Assembly (NCBI GenBank): GCA_012518325.1
Contig: JAAYSR010000204.1
Span: 1-11,897 of the forward strand
Direction of reading: 5' to 3'
Length of the DNA stretch: 11,897 nt
Source: Bacillota bacterium
GTDB lineage: Bacteria; Bacillota; Limnochordia; Darwinibacteriales; Darwinibacteriaceae
The position numbers and the translations under genes were made by a program. Position 1 is the first letter of the stretch. Each line of letters opens with the position of its first letter. This document shows, one piece after another, positions 6,591-11,897 of the stretch. The notes below the pieces were generated by a model that saw only the letters and a list, made by a program, of their open reading frames with translations, was not told where the DNA came from and ran no database searches.

Positions 6591-7198
6591 TGGAACGCCT
6601 CAAGCAGCAGTTAGACTTTGTTATGGAAATTGACAAGCTGAAGCATATTTATCGCCAGAACCTGGTCGCGGACGGTTCCCGGCGGGAAAACGACGTCGAA
6701 CATTCCTGGCACTTGGCAGTCATGGCGGTTCTCTTGCAGGAATACTCAGCAGAGCCCGTTGATTTGCTGAAAGTTATCAAGATGGTTCTCCTCCATGACC
6801 TGGTGGAAATCGATGCCGGCGACACTTTCTGCTACGATCCAGAAGCGGGTTTGGACAAAGAAGAACGCGAACTGAAGGCGGCTGAGCGTTTGTATGGGCT
6901 CTTGCCCCCTGACCAGGGCGGCGAGCTGCGAGCCCTGTGGGATGAGTTCGAGGCAGGAAAAAGCCCGGAGGCCAAGTTTGCCATCTGTCTAGACCGCCTG
7001 CAGCCCTTTCTCAACAACTACCATACCGAGGGAGGCACCTGGCGCAGGCACAATGTAGTCAGTTCGCAGGTGCGAAAACGTATGGCGCCTGTGGGTGAAT
7101 GCTCCCCCGAGCTGGGTGAACTGGTGGAGAGCCTGATCGAAGATGCCATTGCACAAGGCCTCCTAGGGACAGGCCCTCGATCAAATGGAACAAATTGA
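6590..7198 (+). CDS. HD-domain phosphohydrolase (YfbR/5'-deoxynucleotidase-like)
   Basis: 202 residues from ATG 6590, which overlaps the previous stop as TAATG; GTG 6578 in the same frame would add four residues and is the alternative. HD-superfamily metal ligands are visible: His38 in NDVEHSWH, His69-Asp70 in KMVLLHDLVEIDAGDT and Asp135 in CLDRLQPF. The spaced R..N..EHSWH, HDLVEIDAGD and DRLQP blocks match the COG1896-type HD hydrolases, which include the deoxynucleoside monophosphatase YfbR. Nucleotide dephosphorylation is therefore the best guess; the substrate is not shown. Cytoplasmic, no membrane segment. The last gene of the left operon: a strong hairpin terminator starts five bases after its stop. 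Confidence 0.87.
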   Translation: MERLKQQLDFVMEIDKLKHIYRQNLVADGSRRENDVEHSWHLAVMAVLLQEYSAEPVDLLKVIKMVLLHDLVEIDAGDTFCYDPEAGLDKEERELKAAERLYGLLPPDQGGELRALWDEFEAGKSPEAKFAICLDRLQPFLNNYHTEGGTWRRHNVVSSQVRKRMAPVGECSPELGELVESLIEDAIAQGLLGTGPRSNGTN

Positions 7199-7202
7199 CG
7201 AA

Positions 7203-7248
7203 TAACGTAAAAGAACTAGGCTTGCGGGCCTAGTTCTTTCGTACGTTA
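7203..7248. terminator. Bidirectional rho-independent terminator between the HD gene and leuS
   Basis: AAAGAACTAGGC (7210-7221) pairs perfectly with GCCTAGTTCTTT (7228-7239) around the loop TTGCGG. An outer stem TAACGTA (7203-7209) pairs with TACGTTA (7242-7248), leaving only a CG bulge at 7240-7241. T-rich sequence follows on the right (7252-7258), and on the minus strand the arm is followed by TTTTACGTTATT. It sits between convergent genes, so it likely stops transcription both ways. Confidence 0.88.
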
Positions 7249-7256
7249 AAGTTCTT

Positions 7257-9668
7257 TTATTTCACAACGATGTTGTAGATGCGGCCAGGGACGTAGATCT
7301 CTTTGACGATGGTCTTGCCGGCGAGGGCCCTTTGAATATTGCTGTTGGCCATCACCTTTTCCCTGGCTACTTCCTGAGGATCATCGATGTTGACTGTTAC
7401 ATCGCCCCGAACTTTGCCGTTCACCTGCACGCCGATGGCGATGGTCCTGGCGATTGTCTTTTCTTCGTCATAGGTTGGCCAGCTCTGCTCGTTGAGCATG
7501 CCGCCAAAGCCCAGGATTTCCCACAGCTCCTCGGTGATATGGGGAGCTACTGGATTGAGGAGGATCAGGAAAGTCTTCATTTCCGCCTGGTTAATCGATC
7601 CAACCTCATTGATGTCGTTGAGCAGGGTCATCAAAGCTGCAATGGCTGTGTTGAACTTCAGGCTCTCATAGTCGTGGCTTACCTTCTTAATGGTCTGATG
7701 CATCTTGGCTTCCAGTTCTTTGCTGTAGCTGTCCCCTGGCTTCACGCTGTCCTTCAGCTTCCAAACCCGGTCCAGGAACCTCTTGCAGCCCCTGACGCCG
7801 TCGGTACTCCAGGGCACGCTCTTCTCGAAGTCGCCGATGAACATCTCATACATGCGCATGGTGTCTGCACCGTACTCCGCCACAACATCGTCGGGGTTGA
7901 CCACATTGCCCCTGGACTTGGACATTTTTTCATTGTTCTCGCCCAGGATCATGCCGTGGGAGGTGCGCTTAAGATAGGGTTCAGGCTGGGCCACCACACC
8001 GATATCGTACAGGAATTTATGCCAGAACCTGGAGTAAAGCAGGTGGAGGGTAGTGTGCTCCATGCCGCCGTTGTACCAGTCCACCGGCATCCAGTAGTCC
8101 AGATGTTCCTTGCCTGCCAGGGCCCCGTCATTGTGTGGATCCACATAGCGCAGGAAATACCAGGATGAGCCTGCCCATTGGGGCATGGTGTCCGTTTCGC
8201 GCTCTGCCGGGCCGCCGCAGGCCGGGCAGGCGGTTTCTACCCAGTCCCTGATCTTGGCCAGGGGAGATTCGCCGGTGTCAGTTGGTTCATAATTTTCCAC
8301 GTCAGGCAGGCGCAGCGGCAGTTCCTCTTCGGGAACCGCTACCCAGCCGCACTTTTCGCAGTGAACTAGAGGAATTGGTTCGCCCCAGTAGCGCTGTCTG
8401 GAAAACACCCAGTCCCGCAGCTTGTAGTTGACTTTGGGGACTCCGAGGCCCTTTTCTTCCAGCCAGGCAGTGATCTTCTGCTTGGCACTTGCCACATCCA
8501 AGCCGTTGAGGAAGCCGGAGTTAACCATGGTGCCTGTCTCGGTCTGGGTATAGGCTTCCTTGGTCACATCGCCTCCTGCCACCACTTCCACGATGGGCAG
8601 GCCGAATTTGGCGGCAAATTCCCAGTCGCGCTGATCATGGCCCGGTACCGCCATGATTGCCCCTGTCCCATAGCTCATCAACACATAGTCGGAAACCCAA
8701 ATTGTGATCTCCTGACCGTTTACGGGATTGATGGCCATCAGACCTTCCACCCGAACGCCGGTCTTCTCCTGATTCAGCTCTGCGCGCTCAAACTCTGATT
8801 TTTTGCGTGCTTCCTCCTGGTAGGCCCTGACTTCCTCCAGGTTTTCGATGCGCTCCTGGAGCTCTTCCAAAACGGGGTGTTCAGGCGAAATTACCATGTA
8901 GGTGGCGCCAAAAAGTGTGTCCGGCCTTGTAGTAAAGACAGTCAGAGTTTGATCGGCATCTTTGATCTGGAAGGTAACGTCTGCACCTTCGGAACGCCCG
9001 ATCCAGTTCCGCTGCTGGATTTTAACCCGCTCGATGTAATCCACCTGTTCCAGGTCATCGATGAGCCTTTCCGCGTATTCAGTGATTTTCAGCATCCACT
9101 GGTTCTTAACCCTGGTTTCCACCGGGTGCCCGCAGCGTTCACAGCCATTGTCCACGACTTCTTCATTGGCCAGGCCAATTTTGCAGCGGGGGCACCAGTT
9201 AATCGGCATCTCTTTTTTATAGGCTAAACCCTTTTCGAACAGCTTGAGGAAAATCCACTGGGTCCATTTAAAGTAATTGGGATCAGTGGTGTTTACTTCC
9301 CTGGACCAGTCGAAGGAAAAACCCAGGCTCTTCATCTGCTCCTTAAAGCGGTTGACATTGCGCTCGGTGACTATAGCCGGGTGGATTTTGGTCTGAATGG
9401 CGTAGTTTTCTGCAGGCAGGCCAAAGGCGTCCCAGCCCATGGGGAAAAGGACATTGTAGCCTTCCATCCGCCGCTTGCGGGCCACCACATCCAGCGCGGT
9501 GTAGGGCCTGGGATGCCCTACATGGAGCCCTTCCCCGGAAGGATAGGGAAACTCAACCAGGGCATAGAACTTCGGCTTGCTGTAGTCTGAGCTCGTCTTG
9601 AAGGTCTCATTCTCTTCCCAAATCTTCTGCCACTTCTTTTCTACCTCTTGATGGTTGTAACGGGCCAT
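7257..9668 (-). CDS. leuS: Leucyl-tRNA synthetase
   Basis: 803 residues, standard bacterial LeuRS size. Charges tRNA-Leu with leucine using ATP in the cytoplasm. Class Ia signatures: the HIGH motif is HVGH at residues 49-52 within PYPSGEGLHVGH, and the KMSKS motif is at 581-585 (EKMSKSRGN). The CP1 editing insertion is present, with TTRPDTLFGATY and GTGAIMAVPGHDQRDWEFA, whose Asp normally helps reject mischarged tRNA. Two Cys-x2-Cys pairs (CPRC and CERC) after the HIGH region suggest a zinc site, and CEKC/CPAC pairs form a second. The C-terminal anticodon-binding region ends with GRIYNIVVK. The ATG (9666-9668) follows AGGAGG at 9675-9680. No truncation or missing key motif. It is preceded by a leucine T-box and is convergent with the HD gene. 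Confidence 0.98.
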   Translation of the reverse strand: MARYNHQEVEKKWQKIWEENETFKTSSDYSKPKFYALVEFPYPSGEGLHVGHPRPYTALDVVARKRRMEGYNVLFPMGWDAFGLPAENYAIQTKIHPAIVTERNVNRFKEQMKSLGFSFDWSREVNTTDPNYFKWTQWIFLKLFEKGLAYKKEMPINWCPRCKIGLANEEVVDNGCERCGHPVETRVKNQWMLKITEYAERLIDDLEQVDYIERVKIQQRNWIGRSEGADVTFQIKDADQTLTVFTTRPDTLFGATYMVISPEHPVLEELQERIENLEEVRAYQEEARKKSEFERAELNQEKTGVRVEGLMAINPVNGQEITIWVSDYVLMSYGTGAIMAVPGHDQRDWEFAAKFGLPIVEVVAGGDVTKEAYTQTETGTMVNSGFLNGLDVASAKQKITAWLEEKGLGVPKVNYKLRDWVFSRQRYWGEPIPLVHCEKCGWVAVPEEELPLRLPDVENYEPTDTGESPLAKIRDWVETACPACGGPAERETDTMPQWAGSSWYFLRYVDPHNDGALAGKEHLDYWMPVDWYNGGMEHTTLHLLYSRFWHKFLYDIGVVAQPEPYLKRTSHGMILGENNEKMSKSRGNVVNPDDVVAEYGADTMRMYEMFIGDFEKSVPWSTDGVRGCKRFLDRVWKLKDSVKPGDSYSKELEAKMHQTIKKVSHDYESLKFNTAIAALMTLLNDINEVGSINQAEMKTFLILLNPVAPHITEELWEILGFGGMLNEQSWPTYDEEKTIARTIAIGVQVNGKVRGDVTVNIDDPQEVAREKVMANSNIQRALAGKTIVKEIYVPGRIYNIVVK

Positions 9669-9690
9669 TTAACTTCCTCCTAGGTTCGAA

Positions 9691-9950
9691 ATATAAAAAA
9701 ATCCTTCTTCTCTGCACTTAGAGACGAAAGATTCGCGGTACCACTCTAATTGTGAGAGCTTGAACGGAAGTTCCCGCTCAAGATCACCACTCAAGCATGA
9801 TAACGGAATGACCGGCCTGCGCTAAGTAGACCTTCACGCAGGCAGCTCCCAGGCGAGTTCTGGCTGAGGATGTGTTGCTTTGCACCGAACAGCAACTCTC
9901 TAAAAGCATCCGACGGACCATACTGCTCCTGTTCACAGCCTTTTTGTATA
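9691..9950 (-). ncRNA. T-box riboswitch leader of leuS (leucine-specific)
   Basis: Read on the minus strand. Stem I base pairs CAGG...CAG (9931-9923) with CTG and CCTG around 9846-9839. An AGTA element lies at 9924-9921. The apical loop has GGTGCAA (9886-9880), fitting the G-N-U-G-N-N-A pattern, closed by GTTGCT/AGCAAC. The specifier is CTC (9857-9855) in GAACTCGCC, a leucine codon. Stem III is TTGAGCGG/CCGTTCAA (9781-9760). The T-box sequence AGAGTGGTACCGCG (9747-9734) differs from the usual AGGGTGG form by one base. Its UGGU bulge would pair with an ACCA tRNA end, and tRNA-Leu has discriminator A. Uncharged tRNA-Leu should favour the antiterminator and raise leuS expression. Confidence 0.93.
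9695..9733 (-). terminator. Regulated terminator of the leuS T-box
   Basis: On the minus strand AATCTTTCGTCTCT (9733-9720) pairs with AGAGAAGAAGGATT (9713-9700), with one G-A mismatch and one G-U pair, then the U tract 9700-9695. Its 5' arm directly follows the T-box sequence, the arrangement needed for exclusive terminator/antiterminator folding. Confidence 0.88.
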
Positions 9951-9956
9951 TGTGAC

Positions 9957-9985
9957 ATTGTATCAATTTGGCTCTGCAGTGTCAA
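9957..9985 (-). promoter_or_regulatory. Sigma-A-type promoter of leuS
   Basis: On the minus strand TTGACA (9985-9980), a 17-base spacer and TACAAT (9962-9957): a perfect -35 and a near-perfect -10. Transcription would start near 9950, about 20 bases before stem I of the T-box. Confidence 0.88.
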
Positions 9986-10057
9986 CAGATTGGGCCGTTT
10001 TGGGATTCTCCTCCTGTTTTCTCAGTTCGGGCATTCCATTTTTCAGTAAAAATACTA
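9986..10057. other. Spacer between the two divergent promoters
   Basis: About 70 bases separate the two -35 boxes. I see no gene, terminator or clear operator palindrome here; short translated stretches lack a ribosome binding site. The whole 9669-10474 gap without a gene is otherwise filled by the two promoters, the two T-box leaders and the untranslated stretch before trpB. Confidence 0.5.
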
Positions 10058-10107
10058 TTTACAACCATAAATTTGCGTGCTATACTATTTGCAATCAAAT
10101 ATTTTGC
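10052..10107 (+). repeat. Imperfect tandem direct repeat over the trpBA promoter
   Basis: ATACTATTTACAACCATAAA (10052 on) and ATACTATTTGCAATCAAATA (10082 on) are spaced 30 bases apart and both continue into TTTGCG or TTTTGCG. The first unit contains the -35 box, the second overlaps the -10 box and the start region. It may be a relic of duplication or a tandem protein site. Confidence 0.5.
10058..10086 (+). promoter_or_regulatory. Sigma-A-type promoter of trpBA
   Basis: TTTACA (10058-10063), 17-base spacer, TATACT (10081-10086). Expected start near 10093, about 28 bases before the first paired part of the tryptophan T-box. It overlaps an imperfect direct repeat (10052-10107). Confidence 0.85.
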
Positions 10108-10390
10108 GAAAACCGATGATGCGGAAGTAAAGGTGATTATGCTCACACAGAGATCCCGGGGAAGGTGGGAGCCGGGTTGAAAACAGGTCATCAAATGGCC
10201 CGCGGAGGGTGCGGTGAACGGCAGGCATGTTTGCGTGCCCAGTAGCCTGCAACGTGTAGGCATACGTCAGTTGCCGGGGATATGATGGTATCCTGCTAAG
10301 TGCATGAGCTTTTGCTCATGAATCAAGGTGGCACCGCGAGTTCTCCGAACCCGCCCTTGACATCGATCGTCAGGGGTGGGTATTTTTTAT
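10093..10390 (+). ncRNA. T-box riboswitch leader of trpBA (tryptophan-specific)
   Basis: Stem I is closed by GCGG (10121-10124) and CCGC (10200-10203), with AGTA at 10126-10129. The apical loop holds GGTGGGA (10164-10170), fitting G-N-U-G-N-N-A, closed by CCCGG (10155-10159) and CCGGG (10172-10176). The specifier is TGG (10196-10198), the tryptophan codon. A long stem II region follows. Stem III is CATGAGC-TTTT-GCTCATG (10303-10320). The T-box sequence AAGGTGGCACCGCG is at 10325-10338. Its UGGC bulge would pair with a GCCA tRNA end, and bacterial tRNA-Trp has discriminator G. Uncharged tRNA-Trp should turn on the operon. Confidence 0.94.
10349..10388 (+). terminator. Regulated terminator of the trpBA T-box
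   Basis: ACCCGCCCTTGAC (10349-10361) pairs with GTCAGGGGTGGGT (10369-10381), with two G-U pairs, around a seven-base loop ATCGATC, followed by A and six T (10383-10388). It lies 11 bases after the T-box sequence. Confidence 0.93.
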
Positions 10391-10474
10391 TCCCGCCCCG
10401 GCATGGAAGAGGGGGGATGGCAGCATCACTTTACCCTGGTCATCATCACTAAGCAAGGAAAGAAGGAGGACAAC

Positions 10475-11659
10475 ATGTCAAAGGGACGTTTTGGAATGCA
10501 TGGGGGACAATACATACCCGAGATATTGATGGAAGCAGTACACGAGCTTGAGGATGCCTATTTTACGCTCAAGGATGAGCCGGAGTTTCAAGCTGACCTG
10601 CAGAATCTGCTGAACAATTACGCGGGACGGCCATCGCCTCTGTACTATGCTGAGAAAATGACGCGGGACCTGGGCGGGGCAAAAATCTACCTAAAGAGGG
10701 AAGACTTGAACCACACCGGCTCCCACAAAATCAATAATGTTCTGGGGCAGGCCCTGCTGGCCAGGGGCATGGGGAAAAGGCGGCTGATTGCAGAAACCGG
10801 CGCGGGACAGCACGGTGTGGCCACCGCTACCGCAGCCGCACTCATGGACATGGAGTGTGAAATCTTCATGGGTGCCGAGGATATGAAAAGACAGGCCCTG
10901 AATGTTTACCGTATGCGCCTCTTGGGTGCGAAAGTAACCGCGGTGGAATCTGGAACTGCATCCCTTAAAGATGCGGTCAATTACGCCCTGGGTGAATGGG
11001 TGCGCACGATCAGCGACACCCATTATGTCATAGGTTCAGTGGTAGGGCCCCACCCCTTCCCGGTTATGGTAAGGGACTTCCAGGCAGTAATCTCAGCTGA
11101 GACTAAGAAGCAGATTCTGGAGGCGGAGGGCAGGCTGCCGGATGCCGTTTTGGCCTGTGTGGGCGGAGGTTCGAACTGCATCGGCGCCTTTTATCATTTC
11201 ATTTCCGAACCGCAGGTGCGGCTGATCGGCTGTGAAGGGGCAGGCAAAGGAACGGATCGCTTTGACACAGCGGCCACCATCACAACTGGGAGCCCCGGAA
11301 TCTTCCACGGTATGAAAACCTACTTCTGCCAGGACGAGTTCGGACAAATTGCCCCGGTCTACTCCATCGCCGCAGGTTTGGACTATCCCGGCGTGGGACC
11401 TGAACATGCCTATCTATATGAGACGAAACGGGCAGAATATGTAGCGGTAACCGATGAGCAGGCAGTAGAGGCCTTTGAATACCTGTCAGTTACCGAGGGC
11501 ATTATTCCAGCAATTGAAAGTTCCCATGCGGTGGCCTATGCCCGCCTGCTTGCACCTCGCATGCAGAAGGACGAAATCATGGTGGTTAACCTTTCTGGGC
11601 GCGGCGACAAGGACTGTGCAGCCATTGCCCGCTATCGAGGGGAGGATTTAGTGGAATGA
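10475..11659 (+). CDS. trpB: Tryptophan synthase beta subunit
   Basis: 394 residues, standard for the TrpB1 type. It joins indole and serine to tryptophan with PLP, receiving indole from TrpA through a tunnel in an alpha2beta2 complex. Lys85 in LNHTGSHKIN is the PLP lysine; Glu107 in AETGAGQHGVA is the catalytic acid/base; GGGSN (230-234) holds the PLP phosphate. The C-terminal NLSGRGDKD is also typical. ATG 10475 is chosen because AAGGAGGA (10463-10470) sits four bases before it and the protein then begins MSKGRFGMHGGQYIPE, as in the family; an upstream in-frame GTG at 10376 lies inside the T-box terminator. The stop overlaps the trpA start (ATGA). Expression is set by the tryptophan T-box. 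Confidence 0.98.
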   Translation: MSKGRFGMHGGQYIPEILMEAVHELEDAYFTLKDEPEFQADLQNLLNNYAGRPSPLYYAEKMTRDLGGAKIYLKREDLNHTGSHKINNVLGQALLARGMGKRRLIAETGAGQHGVATATAAALMDMECEIFMGAEDMKRQALNVYRMRLLGAKVTAVESGTASLKDAVNYALGEWVRTISDTHYVIGSVVGPHPFPVMVRDFQAVISAETKKQILEAEGRLPDAVLACVGGGSNCIGAFYHFISEPQVRLIGCEGAGKGTDRFDTAATITTGSPGIFHGMKTYFCQDEFGQIAPVYSIAAGLDYPGVGPEHAYLYETKRAEYVAVTDEQAVEAFEYLSVTEGIIPAIESSHAVAYARLLAPRMQKDEIMVVNLSGRGDKDCAAIARYRGEDLVE

Positions 11660-11897
11660 GCATTAAACAAGTGTTTTCACAGGGCAAAGCGGTGATTCCT
11701 TACCTGGTTTGCGGCTATCCTGACTTGGCGGCAACAGAGGAGCTGGTGCGGACCCTGGCCGAAGCAGGCGCTAGCCTAATCGAACTGGGGATTCCCTTTT
11801 CCGACCCAGCAGCAGACCCTCCCCTGATCCAAAGGATCAATGAGGAGGCCCTTGCAGGTGGAGTAACTACAGATCAAATCTTTGATCTGGTGCAGGG
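11656..11897 (+). CDS. trpA: Tryptophan synthase alpha subunit, N-terminal part (cut by window end)
   Basis: About 80 residues are visible. TrpA cleaves indole-3-glycerol phosphate to indole, which passes to TrpB. The block LIELGIPFSDPAAD holds Glu43 and Asp54, matching the catalytic Glu49 and Asp60 of the Salmonella enzyme. After the Asp the common Gly-Pro is replaced by Pro-Pro (ADPPLIQ). The ATG overlaps the trpB stop in ATGA; AGGGGAGG at 11638-11645 is its ribosome binding site. TrpB-TrpA coupling is usual and keeps subunit amounts equal. The start is secure; the rest of the gene lies beyond base 11897. Confidence 0.95.
   Translation, partial: MSIKQVFSQGKAVIPYLVCGYPDLAATEELVRTLAEAGASLIELGIPFSDPAADPPLIQRINEEALAGGVTTDQIFDLVQ

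Noticed and set aside
7332..8168. Plus-strand open frame (278 codons) opposite leuS
   Set aside because: leuS is certain on the other strand; the plus product shows no recognisable domain.
9784..9985. Small minus-strand ORFs upstream of leuS as a leader peptide
   Set aside because: They overlap the structured T-box, have no run of leucine codons and no ribosome binding site; the T-box explains the region.
10120..10390. Classical trpL attenuator peptide before trpB
   Set aside because: No short ORF with tandem Trp codons; the specifier, stem III and AAGGTGGCACCGCG motif identify a T-box instead.
10376..10474. trpB start at GTG 10376 or ATG 10403
   Set aside because: 10376 lies inside the T-box terminator hairpin and neither has a ribosome binding site; ATG 10475 has AAGGAGGA and the family N-terminus.
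1..11897. CRISPR array, prophage, transposon or anti-phage system
   Set aside because: No regularly spaced repeats, transposase, integrase or terminal inverted repeats; all genes have metabolic or housekeeping families.

Overview
The window looks like a chromosomal segment of an anaerobic Firmicute, most likely class Clostridia. Three things point there: amino-acid-specific T-box leaders (one leucine, one tryptophan), strong AGGAGG-type ribosome binding sites with many tightly coupled genes, and a selenium gene cluster whose selenophosphate synthetase itself contains selenocysteine. Base composition looks moderately G+C-rich by eye. I see no insertion sequence, phage gene, CRISPR array, tRNA or rRNA.

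Left part (1-7198, plus strand): one long co-directional run with short gaps or overlaps. It starts with the 3' end of a MATE-family transporter. A cytoplasmic gamma-glutamyltransferase-family enzyme follows. Then comes a selenium module: a cysteine desulfurase/selenocysteine lyase-type PLP enzyme, a DUF3343 small cysteine protein, SelD, and a YedF-type TusA/DsrE protein. Three more genes follow: a TIM-barrel sugar isomerase-like protein, an AAC(3)-fold acetyltransferase-like protein and an HD phosphohydrolase. SelD is the main catch. Its catalytic codon is an in-frame TGA (3377-3379) followed by a compact SECIS-like hairpin, so a standard gene caller starts it 25 codons late at 3416 and loses the active site. 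The inferred flow is selenium released or mobilised by the PLP enzyme, perhaps relayed by DUF3343 and/or YedF, and activated by SelD to selenophosphate.

Middle (7199-9668): a strong hairpin terminator, probably bidirectional, separates the left operon from the convergent leuS (leucyl-tRNA synthetase, minus strand).

Right part (9669-11897): an intergenic region of about 800 bases holds two divergent promoters, each driving its own T-box riboswitch. Leftward is a leucine T-box (specifier CTC, acceptor-pairing base U) for leuS. Rightward is a tryptophan T-box (specifier TGG, acceptor-pairing base C) for trpB-trpA. trpA is cut by the window end. The two leaders face away from each other and both end in classical U-tailed terminators.
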